Source: Trichomonas tenax (lineage: Eukaryota > Parabasalia > Trichomonadida > Trichomonadidae). From it: a DNA stretch of 30,405 nt. How positions within the stretch are numbered: position 1 is the stretch's first letter; each line of letters starts with the position of its first letter. Below are positions 16,298-23,845 of this stretch, piece after piece. The notes beneath the pieces were generated by a model. The model saw nothing but the letters and a program-made list of their open reading frames with translations, did not search any database and was not told where the DNA came from. The DNA is taken from assembly GCA_023091735.1 (NCBI GenBank), contig JALKBU010000623.1, positions 1 through 30,405 of the forward strand, in the 5' to 3' direction. Both the position numbers and the translations under genes were made by a program.

Positions 16298-17060
16298 AAG
16301 GTTGCTGATGACGAAAGATGTAAAAATAAAGATAAAATTTATTTAATTTCTTATAACAATTGGCATTCATCAGGTATGGTTTAGTTACTTTTGATACTCA
16401 TCGTTTACCTGTTATTTCTTTCAATTTAAAACTTAATTTGTTAATTATTAATTTTTATTTTTATTTAAATGAATATCAAAATTTTTGATATAAGGTCTTT
16501 AGGCTTCACTGGTGGAGAATTATCAAAGATAATGAATGATTTTAATGATGGTGCTTATATCATCAAAACTTAATCTGTATTTATCAAATACTAAACACTT
16601 AGATCTTTCGCTAATATATGAATATGGAGCAACTGACATTTTAAAATTAAAAAAAAAAACATGTATTTCTATTTGAAATCAACAGGCGTCACTGAATTTT
16701 CTACGCCTACTCAAACATCTCGATTTTTCTCCACCAGTATGAATATTTAAGGTCTAATTTTGGTGGCAAATGAAAAATCGAGATGTTTGAGTAGGCGTAG
16801 AAAATTCAGTGACGCCAAATCAACAGGTTTAGTAAATTACAATAAGATAAATATTAACATAGAAATACCATTATATGATAATGAGAATATTATGATGCGT
16901 ATTAAAAACGTTTCTTTCAATTCAATTATAATATTTTGTGATGAAAACGATTACATAAAAATACAAACATCTTATAGTACTAAAACTTAAGAAAATATTA
17001 TTATTAATCCTGGTAAACCTAAATTATCTATATCAAATAATAATAGTTTTGAACATGTTG
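16298..17060 (+). pseudogene. Maverick-like structural gene relic, interrupted by a miniature MULE
   Basis: Several open pieces on the plus strand read like one or two decayed genes of the same AT-rich style as the Fic region: a frame from 16298 to about 16384 and on after a shift, MNIKIFDIRSLGFTGG from ATG 16469 to TAA 16571, a piece in another frame to about 16665, and, after the inserted miniature element, a frame containing IPLYDNENIMMRIKNVSFNS to TAA 16988-16990 with further open codons to about 17060. The frame is continuous on the two sides of the insertion once the element and one target copy are discounted, which shows the element landed in coding DNA. The texture reminds me of virion-like structural proteins of trichomonad Mavericks, but no capsid motif can be named. 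At least three lesions make it a pseudogene. Confidence 0.4.
16676..16825. mobile_element. 132-bp foldback miniature MULE (MITE) with 9-bp target site duplication
   Basis: The element occupies 16685-16816 and is flanked by the direct repeat AAATCAACA (16676-16684 and 16817-16825). It starts GGCGTCACTG and ends CAGTGACGCC. Its first 92 or so bases match the inner end of the element at 30281, and its last 40 or so match the other arm. It is thus an internal deletion product of the same element family that bounds the window. A 9-bp duplication and long terminal inverted repeats are the hallmarks of Mutator-like transposons. It encodes nothing. Confidence 0.9.
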
Positions 17061-17099
17061 TAATATGGATTTTGAACTGCATACTCCAAAGCCTTGTTT

Positions 17100-17290
17100 G
17101 AGCACAAAATGTGTGCAATCACTCATTCACTACGCGATGGATAGATAATGCGCACATCCAAAGTGCTCAAGATGCTTTTGCAGCATTACCTGATGCATCA
17201 CTGTTGCGTAAAAACCTTCTAAAGTGCCTCCAATATGGAGTTGCACGAAAGTGTTACACAAAACGTCAGATTTTTTTCTAATGTTTACAT
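17100..17290 (+). pseudogene. Coding-like helical relic of unknown family
   Basis: A frame around 17130-17275 encodes WIDNAHIQSAQDAFAALP and LLKCLQYGVARKCYTKRQ, an amphipathic helical sequence typical of HEAT/ARM-like repeats. It lacks a start codon and its surroundings are rearranged. It may belong with the relic at 17640-17828. Confidence 0.3.
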
Positions 17291-17384
17291 TGCTTTTGAA
17301 GGGGAAAAAGTGGGAATTGAGGGGTCGACCATGTCACTTTTGTGAAAATGTTTCGTGTTGGACTTTAATTAATGTTGCGTACCT

Positions 17385-17434
17385 AAAGTTGTCACAAAAA
17401 AGTGATACAAAAGTGGTGATATTTGACATGTAAA
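17385..17434. repeat. Outer arm (left) of a foldback region
   Basis: About 50 bases including TTGTCACAAAAAAGTGATAC are repeated in inverted orientation at 18361-18412 with few differences. The arm contains TGACATGTAAA (17424-17434), the recurring motif. It resembles a promoter segment, since the right arm reads TCACTTTTGTATCACTTTT. Confidence 0.7.
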
Positions 17435-17521
17435 CATGTATATTCGACAAATAAATATTTACGTGGCATGTGATTATAAATGATTTTTGGAAGAATGATA
17501 TCCTATATTTGTTTAAATTTA

Positions 17522-17599
17522 CTTTGAAAAGAAAAATTAAGTGCTTCATTGGCACTGGTAGCCAAAATGCTAGCAATCCAGTCCACAGTTCTTCCTTTC
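17522..17599 (-). repeat. Inverted, diverged copy of the relic at 17648-17728
   Basis: On the minus strand this reads GGAAGAACTGTGGACTGGAT and onward, matching 17648-17728 over about 78 bases at roughly 75-80 percent by eye. The two form a hairpin-like inverted pair 48 bases apart. A third, shorter relative (GGAAGAACTGGGGACTACAT on the minus strand) lies at about 18231-18251. Confidence 0.65.
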
Positions 17600-17639
17600 A
17601 GACTCGATCTTCGAAATAATCAGCGATTTACTCTACAGA

Positions 17640-17828
17640 ATGCTTTTGAAAAGAAAAACTGTGGACCTGATTGCTAGCACCTTGGCTACAAGTCCCAATC
17701 AAGCATTTAATTTTGCTCTTCAGAGGCATTCTGAAGTCTTTGATTTCTTAATGAAAGGAAGGACTGTGCGTTTAGCAACTAACATGTGTGGTACCTGTGT
17801 CAATGTTGTTTTGCGTGTCAATGAGTAA
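17640..17828 (+). pseudogene. ARM/HEAT-like gene fragment
   Basis: ATG 17640 opens 62 codons to TAA 17826-17828. The product has two amphipathic helices (TVDLIASTLATSPNQAFNFA; HSEVFDFLMKGRTVRLATNM), suggesting a helical-repeat protein such as an armadillo or SAPS-type subunit. I cannot name the family. The presence of a second inverted copy immediately upstream and a third partial copy downstream points to a rearranged multigene family rather than an intact gene. Confidence 0.35.
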
Positions 17829-18360
17829 AGTGTCAGATTATCAGTTTTTTGGTATTAGAAAGTAGTCAAAAACGATTAAAAATTTATTTTGTCAAGTAAA
17901 ATGATATTTGCCAAATAAAAGTATATGTTTCAGATTAGAAAGTAGAGGGGTGAGTATTCAAATTTGAATTCTTAGTAGCACATGAAGCTGAGGCAATCGC
18001 CGCTAAAGAAGCGAGGAATCTCGGTTCTGTTGATGAGATAACTTCGTGATACTGTGTGCAGCTACAGGGTGTGGCATAGTTGCACATACAGCAAAAAGGC
18101 ACGAAATCTCCGTTTTAATGCCACATCAAATTCAAATAGATATTCCCCCTTTATTATTTTTTGGCATTTTTCACTTTACATCAAATATAACCTTTTAAAA
18201 ATCTGATAATCTGACACTTTACACACAAGATAATGTAGTCCCCAGTTCTTCCCATCCGACGCGATTTTGAAATAAAACTAATACATAATTTGAATGCTTA
18301 TATGACTTTACATGTCAAAAATATTAATATTTTGACATATAAAACTAGAGATTCCTACAA
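17829..18360. other. Gene-poor interior of the foldback region
   Basis: A 19-base perfect inverted repeat pairs TAAAGTGTCAGATTATCAG (17826-17844) with 18203-18221. A short open stretch near 17978-18048 (AHEAEAIAAKEARNLGSV in one frame) looks like a coding remnant ending at TGA. A TTTACATGTCA motif lies at 18307-18317. Confidence 0.5.
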
Positions 18361-18412
18361 TTTTACATGTCAGATATTGTCACTTTTGTATCACTTTTTC
18401 GTGACAACTTTT
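18361..18412. repeat. Outer arm (right) of a foldback region
   Basis: This is the inverted partner of 17385-17434. It starts with TTTTACATGTCA and contains TCACTTTTGTATCACTTTT, two initiator-like octamers in tandem. Confidence 0.7.
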
Positions 18413-18442
18413 GGTAAGTGACATTTTATCATTAATTAATAT

Positions 18443-18643
18443 GTGGTTTTTTTTCAGTTACTTCATGAATTTCGAGCTGATTCCAATGCACATAGAGATC
18501 GGCCCTCTGGCTACTTCTGGAAGCTCTTCTATGAATCTAAATTCCAAGGAAGAGAATATTCACTAATTAATGAAAGCATCAAAAACTCAAATTCTGATTC
18601 TGTTATAAATGTATATAATAGTAAGTTTATTAAATGTATATAA
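18443..18643 (+). pseudogene. Short coding-like relic
   Basis: The open frame has no ATG start. It contains HRDRPSGYFWKLFYESKFQG and a Ser/Asn-rich tail that runs into tandem repeats. I recognise no family. It directly follows the right foldback arm with its initiator-like sequences, so it may be the 5' end of a lost gene. Confidence 0.25.
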
Positions 18644-18682
18644 TAGTAAGTTTATTAAATGTATAATAATAGTAAGTTTATT
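18607..18682. repeat. Three tandem 25/26-bp repeats
   Basis: AAATGTATATAATAGTAAGT plus five more bases is repeated at 18607-18631, 18632-18656 and, with one extra base, 18657-18682. The array is flanked by a second direct repeat, GATTCTGTTATAAAT, at about 18596 and 18692. Confidence 0.85.
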
Positions 18683-18764
18683 AATTTAGTTGATTCTGTT
18701 ATAAATATTCTATATTAATATAACACAATCAAAATTTTACATTCTTATTGTTTATTTCGTAATA

Positions 18765-19234
18765 TCAGCAATTGTGCAATTTACTTTATATAATTGAAAG
18801 CTCTGTTTCTGGTTGTAACGCCCCAACCTCTAATTATATGATTTCTTTTCAATACGGAAATATTGCTGTTTCATCCCTTAACTCTAGCAGAAACAGTGTA
18901 AATCAAATTTCGGGAATTCCAAGTTTTTGAATCAAATTCAGAGAATAGTTTGAATTTATCATCTTTTGGTAACAATTCTCATTCAAGTGGAGTTGTTTTG
19001 AATTTTCAGAGTACAAACACGCATATCAATATGTGCAATTTTGTTGACAATCCTTCGACCCAATCTACAAATGCTATGATTATAAAAAATGACGAAAAAA
19101 CTATTTATGTAATGAGCTGTGTTTTTAATGGTCCATATGGCGAAACAAATAACATTTTTGGAATGACAAATTTCAATAGTGGCCCTGGAGCTCCAGATTC
19201 AATCAGCCTTTTCATTGCTGCTCCTTTCAAATAA
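18765..19234 (+). pseudogene. Beta-helix-like surface protein relic (frameshifted)
   Basis: Two overlapping frames meet at a T5 run near 18926-18930. The first runs to TGA 18928-18930; the second continues to TAA 19232-19234. The combined product shows short repeated units rich in Asn, Ser, Gly and Phe, such as SSFGNNSHSSG, INMCNFVDN and IYVMSCVFNG. These resemble the right-handed beta-helix repeats of large trichomonad surface proteins. It has no signal peptide or membrane anchor, so this is a small remnant of a much larger gene. Confidence 0.45.
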
Positions 19235-19498
19235 TAAACAGGATTACTATTGGATCAGCCTCCACTATAAATATTATAACGTTTAGTGCAATGCTATCAA
19301 CTCTGAAGTTGAATTTTCTATCAACTGGTCAATACCACGCGGATATTCCATTATTTGAATATATCTTTGAAAGGGTAAAACGGAAAGTTTGCAATCAAAG
19401 TCAAGTTCTATCACGACTTTCATACATAAGATTCCGATGATATTATTCTCTCTTTTTTTGGAAATGAATGATGTTATACTTATTAAACTATTGTGTCT
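19235..19498. other. Short gene-free gap between relics
   Basis: No recognisable coding sequence or structural element. Confidence 0.5.
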
Positions 19499-20211
19499 TT
19501 ATTTAACTAATGGAATGCTCGCCATTGTTGCAACACCACACTGGTTATTCTTGTCTTTGCTAATTCTAATATAGCCAGCGTCGCTCCATGTGTTTCCCCA
19601 GGAGTTTCTTACAATCCAATAAGCAACATTCTTTTCAAAACCAAAACCAACGCATCCAACGCCATGAGCTAAGTCATCTTGGCCGCAGTGTGGCTCGTTG
19701 TAGATACCCTTCTTATAGAACTGGAAAGAAAACTGAGAGGCATCGATAGCAATGGCAGCTGGACCAAGTGTTGAAATTTTTTCTTGTAAATCGGCTTCAC
19801 TCTTCGTCTTGATGTCAAGAATGCCTGTGATCTTAGAGACACCCTTGCAGAAAACGCTCAGCATGATCCGCAGAAAAGCCGATCTTGGATTTCATTGACA
19901 ACACCTTTCTGTCTCCAGTCAATTGCATCGTTTTTCGGTGATTTCAAGATTGTTGGCTGATTTTCTGTCTTTCTGACCTTAAAACCGAGGAGTGATCTGT
20001 ATTTAGCCTGTGTAAGGTGTGCAAGTTTGTTTAAAGCTAATATGAAGCCGAGATTTGCTGCATTATGTGATTGAATCTGTCTCTTGTTAGTTATCCATAT
20101 TCGGAGCCTCAAGTTGTACTCCTCGCCAGTGAACATGTTTCCTGTTTCACGCATCCATCCTAAGAACGACTTTTCATCGCTTCGAGTGAGCATTCGTTGT
20201 ATTGGCAGCAA
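19499..20211 (-). pseudogene. Cathepsin L-like cysteine peptidase (clan CA, family C1) pseudogene
   Basis: Papain-family peptidases of trichomonads are lysosomal or secreted. The upstream piece (20211-19858) has the I29 propeptide region (DEKSFLGWMRETGNMFTGEE, then ERFNIN-like helices), the mature start DWRQKGVVNEIQD and the active-site CGSC. The next codon is TGA (19858-19860) where the family has Trp, and the following codons would read Ala-Phe-Ser-Ala, as expected after it. Then about 80-90 residues are missing: the frame jumps to the part starting CKGVSKITG, found in 19864-19499. This part retains the His region (LAHGVGCVGFG), the Asn motif (NSWG) and the C-terminus. The 5' end also lacks a signal peptide. 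Lesions: 5' truncation, a nonsense codon, and an internal deletion with frameshift. Confidence 0.88.
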
Positions 20212-20219
20212 ACCACCAC

Positions 20220-20230
20220 TTTACATGTCA
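20220..20230 (+). repeat. TTTACATGTCA motif copy
   Basis: This intergenic motif copy lies directly upstream of the broken 5' end of the cathepsin relic. Confidence 0.6.
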
Positions 20231-20728
20231 AAAATTTTCTATCGTGTATCTTTCATTAATATTGCAATTGAAATTGATCTACAATGGATTATATCAGATG
20301 AAATTGGAGTAACACAAATTTCAGGTGGAGCTGAAGGCCAATATTCATGCTTTATCTCTTCAATGGCTCTGAAGGTGGGCATATGGCATGAGGTTTATCT
20401 TTCATCATAGGGCATTATGTAGATGATTTTAGTGCATCAGATTATACTATAATAAAATCCGCTCTACATATTCTATATATATAACCATTTTATATGACTA
20501 AACTTGGAAAATTACTCATATGTGGATATGTGTAACGAAGATCATGGGCTACTATTTTCCCATAACAACTCTACATTACAGAGATTCTATCTGAAAATTA
20601 TTTCAAGATCCTGTAAGAGATTCTTGGAGATTCAATATCAAAAAAATAAAACTGAGAAGCAATCTATTTGCAACGCCATTGGAATACATATTCTTTTACA
20701 GCTATTTTTTACATATGTTCCTTATTAG
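20231..20728 (+). pseudogene. Beta-helix-like surface protein relic, second piece
   Basis: Several short open frames on the plus strand carry the same texture as 18765-19234, including VSFINIAIEID, ISGGAEGQYSCFISSMAL and, in 20504-20728, YVDMCNEDHGLLFSHNNSTL. They are separated by stops and shifts. Together with the piece before the cathepsin relic they may derive from one surface protein gene into which, or next to which, other DNA was placed. Confidence 0.35.
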
Positions 20729-20870
20729 TTAAAATATGAATAGCGTATTGCATATGTATATGATTTCATCGATTGTGATTAACTAAACTAATAATTTTCG
20801 AAATTTATATATTTAATAAACAAAACAAATTCAAAGGCAAGTTCTTGATGAGACAAAGTTCGTGCTTTAT

Positions 20871-21284
20871 CTATTTTGCTGGAGATTTTGCTCTTGCAGT
20901 TTTTGATGCAGCTTTTTTACTTCTTGCAGCTAAAGATTTATGGAGTAATTTAGCATGTTCAAGCTGGGATTTCAATTCCTTGATGTCAACGCTAAGTTGT
21001 CTGTTTTCTTCAGTATATTTGTGAATATCAAGCATAATCATTTTTCTTCTTTCCATTCTGATCTTTGTGTGCTGTGTCCCTTCTGTGTCTAGTTCTTTTT
21101 CAACGTTTTTTCTAACCTGATCGAAATTTCTTTCTTCATAAGATTTTGTTTTTGTCAATTCTTGCGTTTCTTGGATCGTTTCATTGAGTTGGTTCTGCAT
21201 TATCAAATTTTGCATGTTTATTACGCGATTTTCGTTTCTTAATTGTTGAAGTTTTGCTTTAAGTTCTGCAATATTTTCACCCAT
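20871..21284 (-). CDS. Short coiled-coil protein, 137 aa
   Basis: ATG 21284 opens a complete 137-residue protein. Residues 3-120 are a nearly continuous charged helix with heptads (IAELKAKLQQLRNENRVINM, then LSVDIKELKSQLEHAKLLHK), and the last 17 residues are a basic Lys/Ala/Ser tail (KKAASKTARAKSPAK). There is no membrane segment. I recognise no family; small coiled-coil proteins with basic tails occur in cytoskeletal and basal-body structures, but that is only a possibility. No initiator of the TCACTTTT type is seen upstream on this strand. It is the only apparently intact gene in a 6-kb run of relics. Confidence 0.65.
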   Translation of the reverse strand: MGENIAELKAKLQQLRNENRVINMQNLIMQNQLNETIQETQELTKTKSYEERNFDQVRKNVEKELDTEGTQHTKIRMERRKMIMLDIHKYTEENRQLSVDIKELKSQLEHAKLLHKSLAARSKKAASKTARAKSPAK

Positions 21285-21423
21285 TAATCTTTACTGTACG
21301 TTAAGTATTTTTCATCACTTTTTTAAGTACAGTAATTATTTAATATAATCACTGATTTAATATAATGTTTAATGCCTACATATCTATGCTTTCACTTTTT
21401 TAAATAAGCATAAAAAAGAATAC

Positions 21424-21570
21424 ACAAAATTGCATCCACCAATTAATCCACCATTAATCAAAACGAGGGGGCCTGTAATCTTGAAGAAAAGGTCTAATCC
21501 TAGCTCATCTAATTCAACACTTATAGGGTGTCATATAGCTCTGCTGATCTTGTCCAAAACATCAGTATGA
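21424..21570 (-). pseudogene. Glutaredoxin-like relic
   Basis: The minus strand reads SVELDELGLDLFFKITG and then PLVLINGGLIGGCN in one frame, after a stop a few codons earlier. This corresponds to the glutaredoxin segment ELD...K-x-TG-x-x-VP-x-V-F-I-N-G-x-x-I-GG with a short deletion before the PLV part. The CPYC active-site part is not visible. Glutaredoxins reduce glutathione-mixed disulfides or bind Fe-S clusters. No ATG and at least two lesions are present. Confidence 0.45.
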
Positions 21571-22517
21571 TTAGCTTCATAATTTGAAATTCAAAAAAAA
21601 AACAATTTCACAATAATTTAGCCACAGGTCTAAAGCAGGAGGTGTCGTGGATTTTGATTAAAGTTTAGTTGTTCGAAACAGCGTTGGTGCATTTTTTCCT
21701 TTTTGAGTCACCTCTCTTTAAACAAGATTTTAGTGTCACCATTGAATAAAATGATGAATGTTGAATTATAGTGTAGTGGTTTAGTTAATGCTAAAGGTTA
21801 TATATGCCATTGGTTTGACTCGAGCAAAACCTTTCAATATTAAGGAAATAGCTTTAACTTGTTGTGTTTTACATGATCAAAGGTTTAAATTCCTTCAAAC
21901 ACAATTTTTCAAGATTATCTGAACTTTGCATAATCGCTCGTGTCGTTATTCTTCGATTCAATCAGTATTGTCAGATACAATTGGATGTGTTTAATATGCA
22001 AGTAATGTGTTTAATTCCATATGTAGAAAAAAAATGTGAATTTCAAAGCATTATTTTGACAAATCAAGATTTAAAGAGGGATATCAAACTGTTGAATAGA
22101 TATATGAATATTATATAGTATGTATAATAGATAGAAAGAATTCAACAAAAATATACAACTTGATGCAAAAGTATATAACAGTACTATAGTATATGAGTAT
22201 AATAACTGATATGCTGCTTATGATCTTCTTAATGTGATGCACTCCAAATAACACATCGGTATTCAGTCACTTTTGAGATATTAATTTAGAGTGTATATCG
22301 ACAATGAAGCAATAACAATGATAACCAACTAGATAAAACATCTTACTAACATCAATATATTTTATACTCGCCACATATTAGTTAATATCACATATTTTCT
22401 GTTATAGGCAATTTTGATTTCATTATCGTGAAGGCTTATATAGTGTTATTAATTTGAATTCATATAATACATACTTCATATATCAATATAAATTAGTTTT
22501 TTATTCAATAATAAAAA
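21571..22517. other. Intergenic, no recognisable gene
   Basis: I see no supported gene. An 84-codon open frame at 21864-22118 has low-complexity content and no recognised motif. A stretch at about 21771-21840 has weak resemblance to tRNA A/B boxes but does not fold as a tRNA. Confidence 0.5.
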
Positions 22518-23089
22518 ATGGCTGCTGGATTTTTTTAAGAAAATATGGAATGGTATCATAAACGCTGCAAAATGGGTTCATAATAAAGTAATAAAACATG
22601 TTGCTAAAGTAGTTGCACCAATAGCGAAAACGGTTGGCACAGCAATCGGTGGAATATTTGGAGCTAAAGCAGGGAATCCAATAATGGGAACGAGAAGAAA
22701 TGCAAAAAGTTATTGAAACCAAAGATGAAGAGATAAAGGAAAGAATCCCTCGTTCAGTTCCATTAAATAAGGAAAAGAATTATAAATATATGATATATAC
22801 TGAAGAAGTTGAAGATCCAGATATGATATTATTAAATTTAGTAAGAAGAAACAGAAGAACATTTTCAGTAATTGCTAAAATCAAATCATCCCATAAATGT
22901 TGGTTCTATCGTGAAAATTTACCTGTTGCAATGACTCCAAATGAAGACGTAAAGGATATAATAAGAAATACATTTCCAGGCTCTGAGTACGACATAAGGG
23001 GAACAACTATTTGAATTTATAAAGAACATCTTCCAAAATTACATGAAAATATAAGTGATTACTTTGATTCATTCAGAGAACAAAAATAA
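22518..23089 (+). pseudogene. Maverick-like structural protein relic with an amphipathic N-terminal segment
   Basis: ATG 22518 is followed by a T7 run (22530-22536), after which the reading frame is lost by one base and another frame stays open to TGA 22714-22716. That frame encodes an amphipathic, Ala/Val/Ile/Lys-rich sequence (VIKHVAKVVAPIAKTVGTAI) ending in Gly-rich IGGIFGAKAG, reminiscent of membrane-active minor capsid proteins. A further frame from ATG 22700 (MQKVIETKDEEIKERIP) runs to TGA 23012-23014 and stays open beyond it to TAA 23087-23089. The AT-rich texture matches the other Maverick-like remnants. A minor virion component of a Maverick is a plausible but unproven identity. Several lesions make it non-functional. 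Confidence 0.4.
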
Positions 23090-23168
23090 ATTATACATTA
23101 CATCACTTCAATATTGGAGTTAATCGATTGATAACTCTCCAACTTTTATCTAATACCTGTTTAACCTT

Positions 23169-23801
23169 ATGACCGATATCCTGCAGACACAGTGCGGATC
23201 TATTCTTTATGCTGCTCCTGAGCTGATTCTCGGACATGGTTATTCATTCTCTGTTGATGTATGGAGTGCCGGGATCATATTGTACGCACTCATTTTCGGT
23301 ATTCTTCCATTTGTCGATCAAAATTCTCAACTAGCGGCGAGAAAGATCGTAATGGAGCCCGTTCAACTCCCCAACAATCAGTATCCTCTTGTCAATGAAT
23401 TGATCTTGAAGATGCTTGTTAAAGATCCAAAGAAAAGAATCACTCTTGAAGAAATCACCCAGCATCCTTGGCTCAGGGAGGAATACACTCAGCTTGAAGA
23501 AAAACTTGCTAAAGCAGAAGTCAAGGAAGATTCTGTTTTGAAAGAAATTATCAAAATTATTAACCTTGGTTCATCCCACAACAAAGAGATCTTTAACAGG
23601 ATTATCCAAAGTGACAAGATGACTGAGTATCTTAGAACCCATATTAAATCAGATAAAGCTCTGTTTAATGTGCGAGGTTTATTCAACAATGTTATGCCAG
23701 CTCCAAAGAAGCCTAATATTGTTGTTCCTGTAACCAAAGCGCTGGGATTGCGTGCGTGCCTTAGGAGAATGGTTAATGAAGGGAATAGTTATAGAAAATA
23801 G
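23169..23801 (+). pseudogene. CAMK-like protein kinase, N-lobe missing
   Basis: The 210-residue frame starts inside the activation loop of a protein kinase: TQCGSILYAAPE (7-18), DVWSAG (30-35), PFVDQN, KDPKKRITLEEITQHPWL (85-102), then a C-terminal region with a possible regulatory helix. The glycine loop, catalytic Lys, HRD and DFG are absent; upstream in frame there is a stop at 23151-23153. It is therefore a 5'-truncated copy of the large trichomonad CAMK-like family and cannot be an active kinase. Its 5' break lies just after the Maverick-like relic that ends at 23089, so element insertion or associated deletion may have removed the start. The C-terminal part is unusually intact, which argues for a recent event. 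Confidence 0.8.
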
Positions 23802-23845
23802 GCGTTATATTAAATTGTATGTTATATATTTGTTTTATATCATTT

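Noticed and set aside
21771..21840. tRNA-like gene or tRNA-derived SINE (AGTGGTTTAG and GGTTTGACTCG resemble A and B boxes)
   Set aside because: No T-stem or acceptor stem pairing could be found, so it does not fold as a tRNA.
21864..22118. 84-codon ORF as a gene
   Set aside because: It shows no domain or promoter, and its composition is what AT-rich noncoding DNA gives.
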